Positions 15,730-23,200 of a stretch of 28,969 bases of DNA are shown piece by piece. The notes under the pieces are model-generated. The model did not search any database. It had not been told where the DNA came from and worked only from the letters and a program-made list of their open reading frames with translations. The DNA is from an uncultured Eubacteriales bacterium. Lineage in GTDB: Bacteria > Bacillota > Clostridia > Christensenellales > CAG-917. The first letter of the stretch is position 1; every line of letters begins with the position of its first letter. The translations under genes and the position numbers were made by a program. Where the stretch lies: assembly GCA_900548005.1 (NCBI GenBank), contig URIZ01000017.1, forward strand, positions 1 to 28,969, read 5' to 3'.

Positions 15730-15756
15730 TTGATTTTGCGGCGAGTTTGTTATAAT
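15730..15756 (+). promoter_or_regulatory. Promoter for the HAAS-type membrane protein
   Basis: TATAAT (15751-15756) is preceded by TG one base upstream (TGTTATAAT), an extended -10. TTGATT (15730-15735) lies 15 bases away, somewhat short for a -35. It is 115 bases before the ATG at 15871. Confidence 0.55.
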
Positions 15757-15870
15757 CTATGATTGAAAATATTTTTTTGTGCGCAGAAAAAGGCATTGCA
15801 ACGCTTGTGCTTGAAGAGCAAGACGCAGGTTTTGAGCGGTGCGGCATAGCGTGCAAAAGAGGATACGACT

Positions 15871-16716
15871 ATGAAAGAACGATTCAAAAAATATCTCGAA
15901 GAGCATTTCCGCAAAATCGCGCCCACGCAGGCGGCGATGGAATATCGCAAGGCTCTTCTCACCGACCTTTTGGACAGAGAGCAGGAGTTGCGCATAAAGG
16001 GCGTGAGCGACGACGAGCTTATCTACAACATGGCAATATCCGAGCTTGGCGACCTTGCCGAAACGCTCAAACGGGTTGAAGAGCGTCAGATCAAGAGCGG
16101 AGTTGTGAAACGAAAAATCAGCGCGGCGGCAGTGGTTTCATTGTCTATCGTGGCGTTGCTTGCAATTGCCTACGTCATTGTGGGTGCGCTTGTGTGTTGG
16201 CATCCGACGTGGCTCATTCTGGTGGGCGGCGTGTTTGCGGGCTTGTCGGTGATGCTTGTGTATGTCGCAATCAAATTTGGCAAAAAACGCAAATATGCCG
16301 TGACGAGAATATGCGTTGCGGTGTGCGAGATTTTGCTGACGGTGTTTGTGTTTTTAATCTTGCAACTTGCCTTCAAAGTGCACGGCGCATGGATGAGTTT
16401 TCTTGTGATGGTCGCATTGCTTTTTGGTGTGGACACGGCAATCGCGTTTTTCACCAAGAGCAAAATTAGCTGGTTCGAGCTGCCGATATTCATCGAGATT
16501 TTCGGTGTTATGCTGTACGTTTTGTTGGGCTTGAACGTGCCGTCTTTTTGGCATCCCGGTTGGTTGTTGTGCCTTGCGGGCGTTGTGTGCGCGTTTGTTG
16601 AACTTGCAGTGTTTGTCACAAAGAAAGCGCGCTTGAAAAACAAGAAAGAGAGCCAAGCCATCGAAGACAAATACGAAGTGGAAGATCAAAAGTATTGGAC
16701 GGAATGGGACGATTAA
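15871..16716 (+). CDS. HAAS-domain six-span membrane protein
   Basis: The first 75 residues resemble the HAAS (DUF1700-type) helical domain, with the pattern DREQELRIKGVSDDELIYNMAISELGD split over positions 35-61. Such domains are usually found beside PadR-type regulators. Six hydrophobic helices follow at about 84-108, 113-135, 144-166, 172-193, 203-222 and 228-250. They appear to form three related hairpins: FWHPGWLLCLAGV (227-239) repeats CWHPTWLILVGGV (109-121), and the middle pair has a weaker GAWMSFLVMVALLFG. No PadR gene is adjacent. The ATG is supported by AAAAGAGGA (15855-15863). Function unknown; a membrane sensor or regulator partner is possible. Confidence 0.8.
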   Translation: MKERFKKYLEEHFRKIAPTQAAMEYRKALLTDLLDREQELRIKGVSDDELIYNMAISELGDLAETLKRVEERQIKSGVVKRKISAAAVVSLSIVALLAIAYVIVGALVCWHPTWLILVGGVFAGLSVMLVYVAIKFGKKRKYAVTRICVAVCEILLTVFVFLILQLAFKVHGAWMSFLVMVALLFGVDTAIAFFTKSKISWFELPIFIEIFGVMLYVLLGLNVPSFWHPGWLLCLAGVVCAFVELAVFVTKKARLKNKKESQAIEDKYEVEDQKYWTEWDD

Positions 16717-16767
16717 ATCGTCAAATCGGCAATATAAAGTGTCGATTGTGTAGTTTACGGAGAAATT

Positions 16768-18051
16768 ATGCCAAACACGATAAAGGCTGAAATATGGGAT
16801 AGAATACAGTTTCTTTTCCGCAACTATTATGACAGAATGGTGCATGCAAAGTTGGTCTACACGGGCGATATAGACTTGCCTGCGCTCAAAAACGCGTTGC
16901 TGTTTATGCTTGAAAAAGCACCCGTCCTTCATTCGAGTTTCGTCACGACCGTGGTTGAGCCGTATTGGAAGGAAGAGCAGTATACCATAGACGACGTCTT
17001 GTCCTATTTTGAAGTTGACAACGCAGACAAAGATGCGGACGAGTGGCTTGTGGGCGTGATACCTTATACGTCCAACGTGCAGATGAAAATCGCGCTGTTT
17101 AAGGACGCTTGCCACACGGTGTTTTGCCTTCGCGTCAACCACATGTGCATGGACGGCGGCGACTTGAAATATTTCCTTGCAACGCTTGTTGAAAACTACG
17201 GATACTTGAAAAACGGCGAGTATGACAAGTTGCATATCAAGAGCGGCTCGCGCAGTTATGATCAAGTGTACTCCACCTTTGAAGGCGATGATCTCAAACA
17301 CGCAAGGGGGCTGTACAAAAACATAGCCAAAGCCACCGAAAAAGTGTATTTCCCGTGGAGCGAACCCACGGCGGAAGACAAAAATACCATTGTGCGCCGC
17401 ACGATCGGCGAGCAAGATTTTGCCAAGTTGCGCCAAGTGTCCAAAAAGTTGGGCATAACCGTCAACGACGCGCTTATGGCGGCGACTTTCCGCGCGCTGT
17501 ACGAGATGTGCGGTCTAAAAGACGACGATCCGCTCACCGTGTCTTGCGCAATTGATCTGAGAAAGCACATCAAGCAAGGCGGTCTTCTTGGCGGAATGAC
17601 CAATCACACGGCGTGGATGGCGGTGCGCACGCTCCAAAAAGGCGACGACATCCGCGACACCGTTGTCAACGTCATCCGCTCCACAAAGGGCTTCAAGCGC
17701 GACAAGTTTATGGGGCTGTATTCGCTGCCTTTGCTCAAACTTGCCTACACGATCTTTCCGCACGACCTTGCCGAGTTTGCAATCAAGGCAGGCTATGACA
17801 ATCCGCTCATTGCCGTGAGCAACATGGGCTTGCTTGACGATGCAAAGCTCACTTTTGACGGACTGACGCTCACGGACGGATTTATCTCCGGCGCGGTGAA
17901 ATACAAGCCCTTTTTCCTTATGTCCGTCACCACGCTGCTCGGCAAGCTCAGTTTGTCCACCGCCATACGCGGCAATGCGCAAGACGTTGAGATCGCCAAC
18001 CGCTTTTTTGACGGAGTGGAAAGAGAGATCAAAGAGTTTGAGTTGATATAA
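16768..18051 (+). CDS. Stand-alone condensation-domain-type acyltransferase
   Basis: The 427-residue protein has the CoA-dependent acyltransferase/condensation-domain fold. The VNHMCMDGGD segment holds the HxxxDG active-site motif (H125, D129, G130); the first His of the usual HHxxxDG is Asn124. A downstream AIDLRKH segment and a SNMG segment match the second half of such proteins. Relatives acylate alcohols, amines or carrier-bound substrates, and stand-alone forms occur in lipid and polyketide-lipid synthesis. No NRPS, PKS or carrier-protein gene lies nearby, so the substrate cannot be assigned. GGAG (16759-16762) is well placed before the ATG. The gap to the preceding membrane-protein gene is 51 bases; co-transcription is possible. 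A long hairpin follows at 18059-18125. Confidence 0.82.
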   Translation: MPNTIKAEIWDRIQFLFRNYYDRMVHAKLVYTGDIDLPALKNALLFMLEKAPVLHSSFVTTVVEPYWKEEQYTIDDVLSYFEVDNADKDADEWLVGVIPYTSNVQMKIALFKDACHTVFCLRVNHMCMDGGDLKYFLATLVENYGYLKNGEYDKLHIKSGSRSYDQVYSTFEGDDLKHARGLYKNIAKATEKVYFPWSEPTAEDKNTIVRRTIGEQDFAKLRQVSKKLGITVNDALMAATFRALYEMCGLKDDDPLTVSCAIDLRKHIKQGGLLGGMTNHTAWMAVRTLQKGDDIRDTVVNVIRSTKGFKRDKFMGLYSLPLLKLAYTIFPHDLAEFAIKAGYDNPLIAVSNMGLLDDAKLTFDGLTLTDGFISGAVKYKPFFLMSVTTLLGKLSLSTAIRGNAQDVEIANRFFDGVEREIKEFELI

Positions 18052-18058
18052 ATCCAAC

Positions 18059-18125
18059 AAAAGCCGTCATCGCGGCAACGGCATCGCTTGAAAGCAAGCA
18101 ATGCCGAGAGCCGCATTAGGCTTTT
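18059..18125. repeat. Long nested hairpin, possible terminator, after the acyltransferase gene
   Basis: Nested stems are AAAAGCC/GGCTTTT (18059-18065 with 18119-18125), GCGGC/GCCGC (18072-18076 with 18110-18114), GGCAT/ATGCC (18080-18084 with 18101-18105) and GCTTG/CAAGC (18086-18090 with 18095-18099). It starts 8 bases after the stop and ends in TTTT, so it may terminate transcription. Its left arm (18063-18090) is repeated identically at 18371-18398. Confidence 0.75.
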
Positions 18126-18127
18126 GC

Positions 18128-18214
18128 TTAGCTAACCGCGCCGAAAATCTTTGACAGTTCGGTCACGGACAAAAACTCCTGCCTCAGTTTCGCAAGATTG
18201 TCGGCTTGGTATAT
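18128..18214 (-). pseudogene. Possible remnant of a minus-strand gene 3' end
   Basis: The minus strand encodes 28 residues ending in a TAA stop; the last part reads AKLRQEFLSVTELSKIFGAV, a plausible amphipathic protein end. A TGA lies directly upstream in frame and no start or ribosome site is present. It may be the decayed tail of a lost gene or chance. No family assigned. Confidence 0.2.
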
Positions 18215-18243
18215 TCAAGCGGTAAAATTCAAAAATGTTTCCT

Positions 18244-18339
18244 TGTCATGTTGAGCCTGTCGAAACATCTAGCCGTAAGGCGTATATCTTGCTTATTCTT
18301 TTCGCTACGCTAGATCCTTCGACTGCGCTCAGGATGACG
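18244..18339. repeat. REP/MITE-like inverted repeat element
   Basis: A left arm at 18244-18273 (TGTCATGTTGAGCCTGTCGA...) and a right arm at 18309-18339 (...CTTCGACTGCGCTCAGGATGAC) are imperfect inverted copies of about 30 bases around a 35-base centre. The arm sequence is of a kind I recognise as a widespread bacterial intergenic palindrome. No transposase gene is inside, so it would be non-autonomous. Confidence 0.75.
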
Positions 18340-18342
18340 ATT

Positions 18343-18446
18343 GGGTGGGATACCCCACACCCGATTTGATGCCGTCATCGCGGCAACGGCATCGCTTGCT
18401 TGATATAATTAATAATTGCGGGTGGGACACCCACACCCGAATTGAT
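18343..18446. repeat. Twin GGGTGGG...CCCACACCCG units around a 28-base repeat
   Basis: Two similar units (18343-18370 and 18420-18446) each consist of GGGTGGGA, a short centre, CCCACACCCGA and TTGAT, and can fold as small hairpins. Between them lies the second copy (18371-18398) of the hairpin arm seen at 18063-18090, then ATAATTAATAATT, which also occurs inverted beside CCCACCC at 157-178. Confidence 0.75.
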
Positions 18447-18513
18447 ATATTTTTGTGATAAGAATTAAATTCTTTTGTAAATCCCGTTCCAAATGAAAAA
18501 GTGAGATTGGTTA

Positions 18514-18542
18514 TTGCACAAATGTAGCTTATATGATATATT
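18514..18542 (+). promoter_or_regulatory. Promoter for the alpha/beta hydrolase
   Basis: TTGCAC (18514-18519), a 17-base spacer and TATATT (18537-18542) with an extended TGn make a good sigma-A promoter 35 bases upstream of the ATG. Confidence 0.75.
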
Positions 18543-18576
18543 GTATATATCACCATATTAAAGGGGTTGTATTGCT

Positions 18577-19491
18577 ATGACTTTTGCACAATTTTTGTTT
18601 GTTGCCATCGACAAACTTTTCGACGGCTCGCAAAACAACAAGAGAATGCTCCGTTTCAAAGACGTGAAGTTTGACATCGAAACGGACATCGCATACGGCA
18701 CGGACGATGCCGAAAAACTTGACACCTACGTTGTCAAGAAGGATTCGGACGAGAAATATCCCGTGTTCTTCTACATTCACGGCGGCGGATTTGTTGCCGG
18801 TGACAAGCACTATCGCAGAGGGCTTGCGCGCTGGGCAGCCAACAAGGGTTTCTTTGTGGTCAACGTCAACTACGGTCTTGGCCCGAAAGACTTGTTCCCC
18901 AAGGGCATACAGCATCTTGTGCATGCGCTCAACTGGGTGGGCGAGAATGCCGATAAGTACAATCTCGACCTTGACAACATGTGTGTGTCGGGCGATAGCG
19001 CAGGCGGCTACTATTCTGCAATGCTTGCATGCGTAAGCACCAACAAGGCGTTGCAAGAGAGATTCGGAGTGGAAACCAATCTGCGTTTCCGCACGGCTAT
19101 GCTTGACTGCGGCATCTACGACGTGGGCGAGGCACTCGGACAAAAGATGCCTTTCAATCTCACGGACAAAGTGCTTGTGGATTTCAGCGGCATTCACGTC
19201 AAAGACCTTGACAACTATGAGTATAGAGATGTCATGGCTCCGTTTGATTTTGTGGACGCAACATTCCCGATCAGCTTCGTCACCTATGCAGAGAAAGATA
19301 TGTTCTGCAAAGGACAAGGACAAAAGCTTGTCGCCAAGCTCAAAGACTTGGGCGTGCATGTTGAAGAGCATCACAGCACCACATTCTTGGACAACCACTG
19401 CTATCCGCTCAATTGGAACAAGGGCGCGGCAAAAGAAAACATCCGCCTTTGCGATGATTTCCTTGCCAGAGTGGTGAAGAAAGAAGTCTGA
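18577..19491 (+). CDS. Alpha/beta hydrolase of the HSL (hormone-sensitive lipase) type
   Basis: The 304-residue cytoplasmic enzyme has the oxyanion-hole motif HGGGF (68-72) and the nucleophile elbow GDSAGG (139-144, Ser141). Likely remaining triad members are Asp241 in YAEKDMF and His274 in FLDNHCY. HSL-type enzymes hydrolyse short-chain esters and acetylated sugars or other small molecules; the substrate here is unknown. No signal peptide is present. AAGGGG (18561-18566) lies 10 bases before the ATG. Upstream is the repeat-rich intergenic region, and downstream a lipoprotein/secreted-protein pair in AT-richer DNA, so it is probably monocistronic. Confidence 0.92.
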   Translation: MTFAQFLFVAIDKLFDGSQNNKRMLRFKDVKFDIETDIAYGTDDAEKLDTYVVKKDSDEKYPVFFYIHGGGFVAGDKHYRRGLARWAANKGFFVVNVNYGLGPKDLFPKGIQHLVHALNWVGENADKYNLDLDNMCVSGDSAGGYYSAMLACVSTNKALQERFGVETNLRFRTAMLDCGIYDVGEALGQKMPFNLTDKVLVDFSGIHVKDLDNYEYRDVMAPFDFVDATFPISFVTYAEKDMFCKGQGQKLVAKLKDLGVHVEEHHSTTFLDNHCYPLNWNKGAAKENIRLCDDFLARVVKKEV

Positions 19492-19563
19492 TTTGAAAAA
19501 ACGAATTGCAATACCATTGCATTTTTATCGTGTAAATAGTATCTTTATCATGAACAATATACA

Positions 19564-19587
19564 TGCGACGCGCATATGCGCGTCGCA
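19564..19587. repeat. Perfect 24-base palindrome
   Basis: TGCGACGCGCAT and its exact reverse complement abut without a spacer; with flanking ACA/CGT the dyad reaches 30 bases with one mismatch. It is GC-rich inside AT-rich DNA. A T-run (GGTTTTTTATTTT) lies 17 bases further on, so it may be part of a terminator for the hydrolase gene, or an operator for the genes at 19666 and beyond. Confidence 0.85.
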
Positions 19588-19665
19588 CGTGAGACCACAA
19601 GTTCGGTTTTTTATTTTGGGGGCAGGGCTTGTTGTATATAGATAAAAATTTGTGGAGGACACCAA

Positions 19666-20259
19666 ATGAAAAGAACAAAAATTGTTTTGGCATTGCTGCT
19701 TCTTGCGGTTATGCTTACGTCTTCGTTTGCGCTTGTTGCGTGCGACAAAACACCCGCAAAGTACAAAATGAAAAACTTTTACGGCACGTACGATCAGTTC
19801 GCAAACGATTATTATACCGTCTATTTCTTTTTAAACGGTAAGCAAGGCACGACCGATTTGACAATGCGGTGGTGGGATATTTGCGAACTCAAAGAAAATT
19901 CGTTCATTTATATTGACTTTTCCGGGGAGAAGAAAGAGCGGGAATGCGATGCTGTTTTGATAGCCAAAATCCTAGAGTTGCAACAGCGAATCGGGCACAA
20001 AGTCAAAATAGAAAGGAAACAAATGACTTTTGTTGAATCTAATACCATCGTGAAATTTGACAAGACCAAGACGCAGTATAGTGGACAGTTTTACTATGTT
20101 GGCGCGTATGACAAAGCGGGTGAAAACTTGCTTGGCGCATTTTATGAAAACGAAAACACCGAGAATGAAAGAAAAATTGTTTCAGTTGTTGCAAAAGAAA
20201 CGTCAATAAATTGTCAAGGAAACAGTTGGGATATAGTCATGACAAAAAAGTTTTATTAA
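19666..20259 (+). CDS. Putative lipoprotein, unknown function
   Basis: The 197-residue product has a basic start, a hydrophobic stretch and a lipobox LVAC (C26 after processing), so it should be lipid-anchored on the outer face of the membrane. The mature part is rich in Tyr, Lys and Glu, with no recognised domain; its alternating hydrophobic pattern suggests a beta-rich fold. GGAGG (19654-19658) is a strong ribosome site 7 bases before the ATG. The next gene begins 19 bases downstream and encodes a large secreted protein, so the two are probably co-expressed. Codons are more A/T-ending than in neighbouring housekeeping genes. Confidence 0.8.
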   Translation: MKRTKIVLALLLLAVMLTSSFALVACDKTPAKYKMKNFYGTYDQFANDYYTVYFFLNGKQGTTDLTMRWWDICELKENSFIYIDFSGEKKERECDAVLIAKILELQQRIGHKVKIERKQMTFVESNTIVKFDKTKTQYSGQFYYVGAYDKAGENLLGAFYENENTENERKIVSVVAKETSINCQGNSWDIVMTKKFY

Positions 20260-20278
20260 ATGAGAGAGAGGAGAAGAA

Positions 20279-23200
20279 ATGATAAAAAATAACTATAATA
20301 AGTGTTTGTTTGTTATTTTATTGTTCATACTTGTTTGCGCATCTATAGGAATAGGTTTTGTTTTTGATATATCGGGGATTGCAAGTGCAGAAAACGATGA
20401 AAACGATTTGAATGATATGTGTAAAACTTATACCGAATCAAGTAACTCAAACGGAGTGGATTTTTATGAATATTTGCAAGATTATAGGCGATTGACACAA
20501 GATCATATGTATACGAACTTAACTTTAGTTGATAGTTTCAAACACTATAAAGGAGATGTTTACGATAATAATGCACAATATTATGCAAACATTTATAATT
20601 CGTCCGTTGATGTTTTTGGAGATGACAATATCGTCAAATTGATTCCGAGAGAATTGTTTACATATGAGAACAAGACGCTTTACATAGGCAAGAAATATGG
20701 CTTTTTGATCGTCACCGAGCCTTATGGCAGTGTGTTGCAAAGCAACGTTATATTTATTGAAGTTGTCGGCGACGTCAATGATTATTTGGCGGATATAAAG
20801 CTTTGCGTGAGAGAATCACTCACATTTGTATATATCACACAAGATCAAAGCGTGATTTTGCCGTCCGTGCCTACGATGGACAACAGTGGAATGTTGGCAA
20901 ATTATGTGTTGCAAAACGGAATCTCATCCGCCGTTGTGCCGTTGGCGGGTATTCAGGTTGTGTCAAATCCGGAAAAAGAAACAAGATTGAGATTTTTCCA
21001 ATTTGAAAAATACGTGCTGGGCAACGTTTCGTTTGCTGCACAAATAAGAAATCAAAACACATACAACATAGAAGACGCAGAATACGATGTAAACAATGAT
21101 TTCGGACATTTTTTCATCGGCAATAATTATTATTATTCGGCAACAAGAAGACAAAACAAGACTTTTAAAGATGTGGTCAATTCGTTTGCGGGGTGGACTT
21201 TTGATTCGGGAATCGATTTTGTGAAAGACAAAACGGAATGGGTTTTTGAAGATGGTGACGATGCATTTAATATTTCTCGTATACCGACAGCAGCCAAAAT
21301 GTTGAGAATTGCCGGTGTCGGTTTGGATGTTTGCGAAAGAATGTCCAAAGCAACTGCGCCGGTGATTTACAATGATAGCAATGTTTCGTACAATATCGAA
21401 GCTCAATATTTGCCAAACACAAAGCAATCGCAAATCAATAAATACGGAAAACTGATAAAGGCGTCTCACGCGATATTGAATTCGGTCGAAGATAATGCCG
21501 CATATTTTAGAAAAGATAATTATGCAAGAGCGCAGTTTAGTTATTCTCATACAGACGGAGAAAACATATATAGCCAATTTGAATTTGCAGTGGGAGCATC
21601 TCTTTTTAGAAAGTCAAATTGGGAAAATGTCGGTGCGGTGGTGTCAGAATCGTCTTTTTATGATATAAACGAGCCGCAAGAAAAAAATATTGATGACTTT
21701 GAGCGCACAAGCTATTATATGTTGCCGTTTGGTGAACAAAAAATCGCATATACACCGCAATTTAGCGGCGCATATACAATTGAATCTTTAAGCAATGTTG
21801 TAGACGTATATTTGGACGGCAACAAGCTTGAGAGGTTGGACGGGAAGTTCGTTTTCAATTTGTCTGCAAACAACAAACATGAGATTGTTTTCAAAAATAC
21901 AAATTATGGCTCGGGCGCAGATAGTTTTGTCATTGACGTTGTAGAAATCAAGAGCGGTGGCGTTGAATATACAGCGGACGGCAAAAGCACGTATGTGTGT
22001 AAATTTGTACCCGAAAAGAGCGGCGTGTTTACATTTTTTGTTACAAATGCATTTGTCAGTGATATTCTTACAAGAGAATACGGCGCATTGGAAAGCAATC
22101 GTTCTATTAGTCCAATCAAGACACCAAGCACAATGATGTCTGCATATTGCAAGAAAGGTGAAAATTATTATGTTGTTATATACAATGGCGGGGATTCTGA
22201 AACAAGCGGAGTGGTTTCGGCAACAGAACTGAATGAAACATTGACAACAGGACAAAACCAAACTTTGCAAGTTGACAACAACATAACATACAGCAAGTTT
22301 GTTGTGCCTGCATCGTCAAGCGCAGTGGAAGAATATATAATCACACTTGCAGGGGCAAAGTCGTTGCAATTTGTTGTGCGTGATGAAAATGGCGACACTT
22401 GCAACATCGTTGCCGACTCAAACGGTTATCTCGATATAAAGGATATGAACCCCGCGCACACCTATTATATTGGCATTTGGAGCGAGATAAATCAAACACT
22501 CTCACCAAACGTGTCAAAATTCTCCGGTGATTTGTACAGTTGGCAATTTGTAGATGCGGATAACAATGTGTATCGCCAAGGAGCAGGGGGAGTGTTCTCT
22601 TTGCCACGGGGAAAAGAGTATGATGTGCGACTTTACGTGAACAATCTCGTCAGATATTATGATATAAGAAAAACGACAGACACTCTTGCAGGGTATACAG
22701 AATTGTCTGCAATATTTGACAATACTACATCAAAGCTTACGATTGCCGATGATAGAGATTTGTTCACAACGATTGCCTTAACTGCGCAAAATGTAAACGG
22801 TATTGTTGCAAACATAAACGTTGTTTTCAATCAAAATGAGATTGCCATAAGCAAAGTTGACATCGTTGACAAAATAGCCATTGAGATTGCAAGATCTTCA
22901 CTTGTTCAAAAGGTGTCTTATAGAGTTAGTGGAAAAAATGCAAAAGGATTCGATTTTAGTTATGCGGGCGTGATTGCCGAAAATATGTATGAGAATGGGT
23001 TGAAGGATTTGTACAATAGAAGAGCTGTTGGAGAAGTGGTGTTTTCAATATCTTCTGTTGAGTTCTTGCAAAAGTATAGCCGTCAAGTGCATACAGTGTC
23101 AATTGCCAACCAAAATGCGACGATCAATTGTTCGGATACCAACATATACAATGCATTGCAGATGTACAATTTGAGATATCATAGTTATGACGAATGTCGC

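Noticed and set aside
15164..15733. A 189-codon Pro/Gly/Cys-rich plus-strand frame
   Set aside because: The reverse complement of Gly-Pro repeats also reads as Pro/Gly/Cys repeats. The minus-strand frame has perfect Gly-X-Y periodicity, a structured C-terminus and a strong ribosome site.
15759..16079. A 106-codon plus-strand frame just after the TATAAT at 15751
   Set aside because: It has no ribosome site, runs out of frame into the HAAS gene and becomes Arg/His-rich there, so it is probably just leader sequence.
16354..17436. A 360-codon open frame on the minus strand
   Set aside because: It is antisense to the HAAS protein and acyltransferase genes, spans their intergenic gap, and has no recognisable domain or ribosome site.
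18063..18398. CRISPR array from the two identical 28-base sequences
   Set aside because: There are only two copies, 308 bases apart, with other repeats between them and no cas genes. They fold as hairpin arms and behave like dispersed palindromes.
18550..19398. A 282-codon open frame on the minus strand
   Set aside because: It is the shadow of the alpha/beta hydrolase, which has its catalytic motifs, a ribosome site and a promoter on the plus strand.
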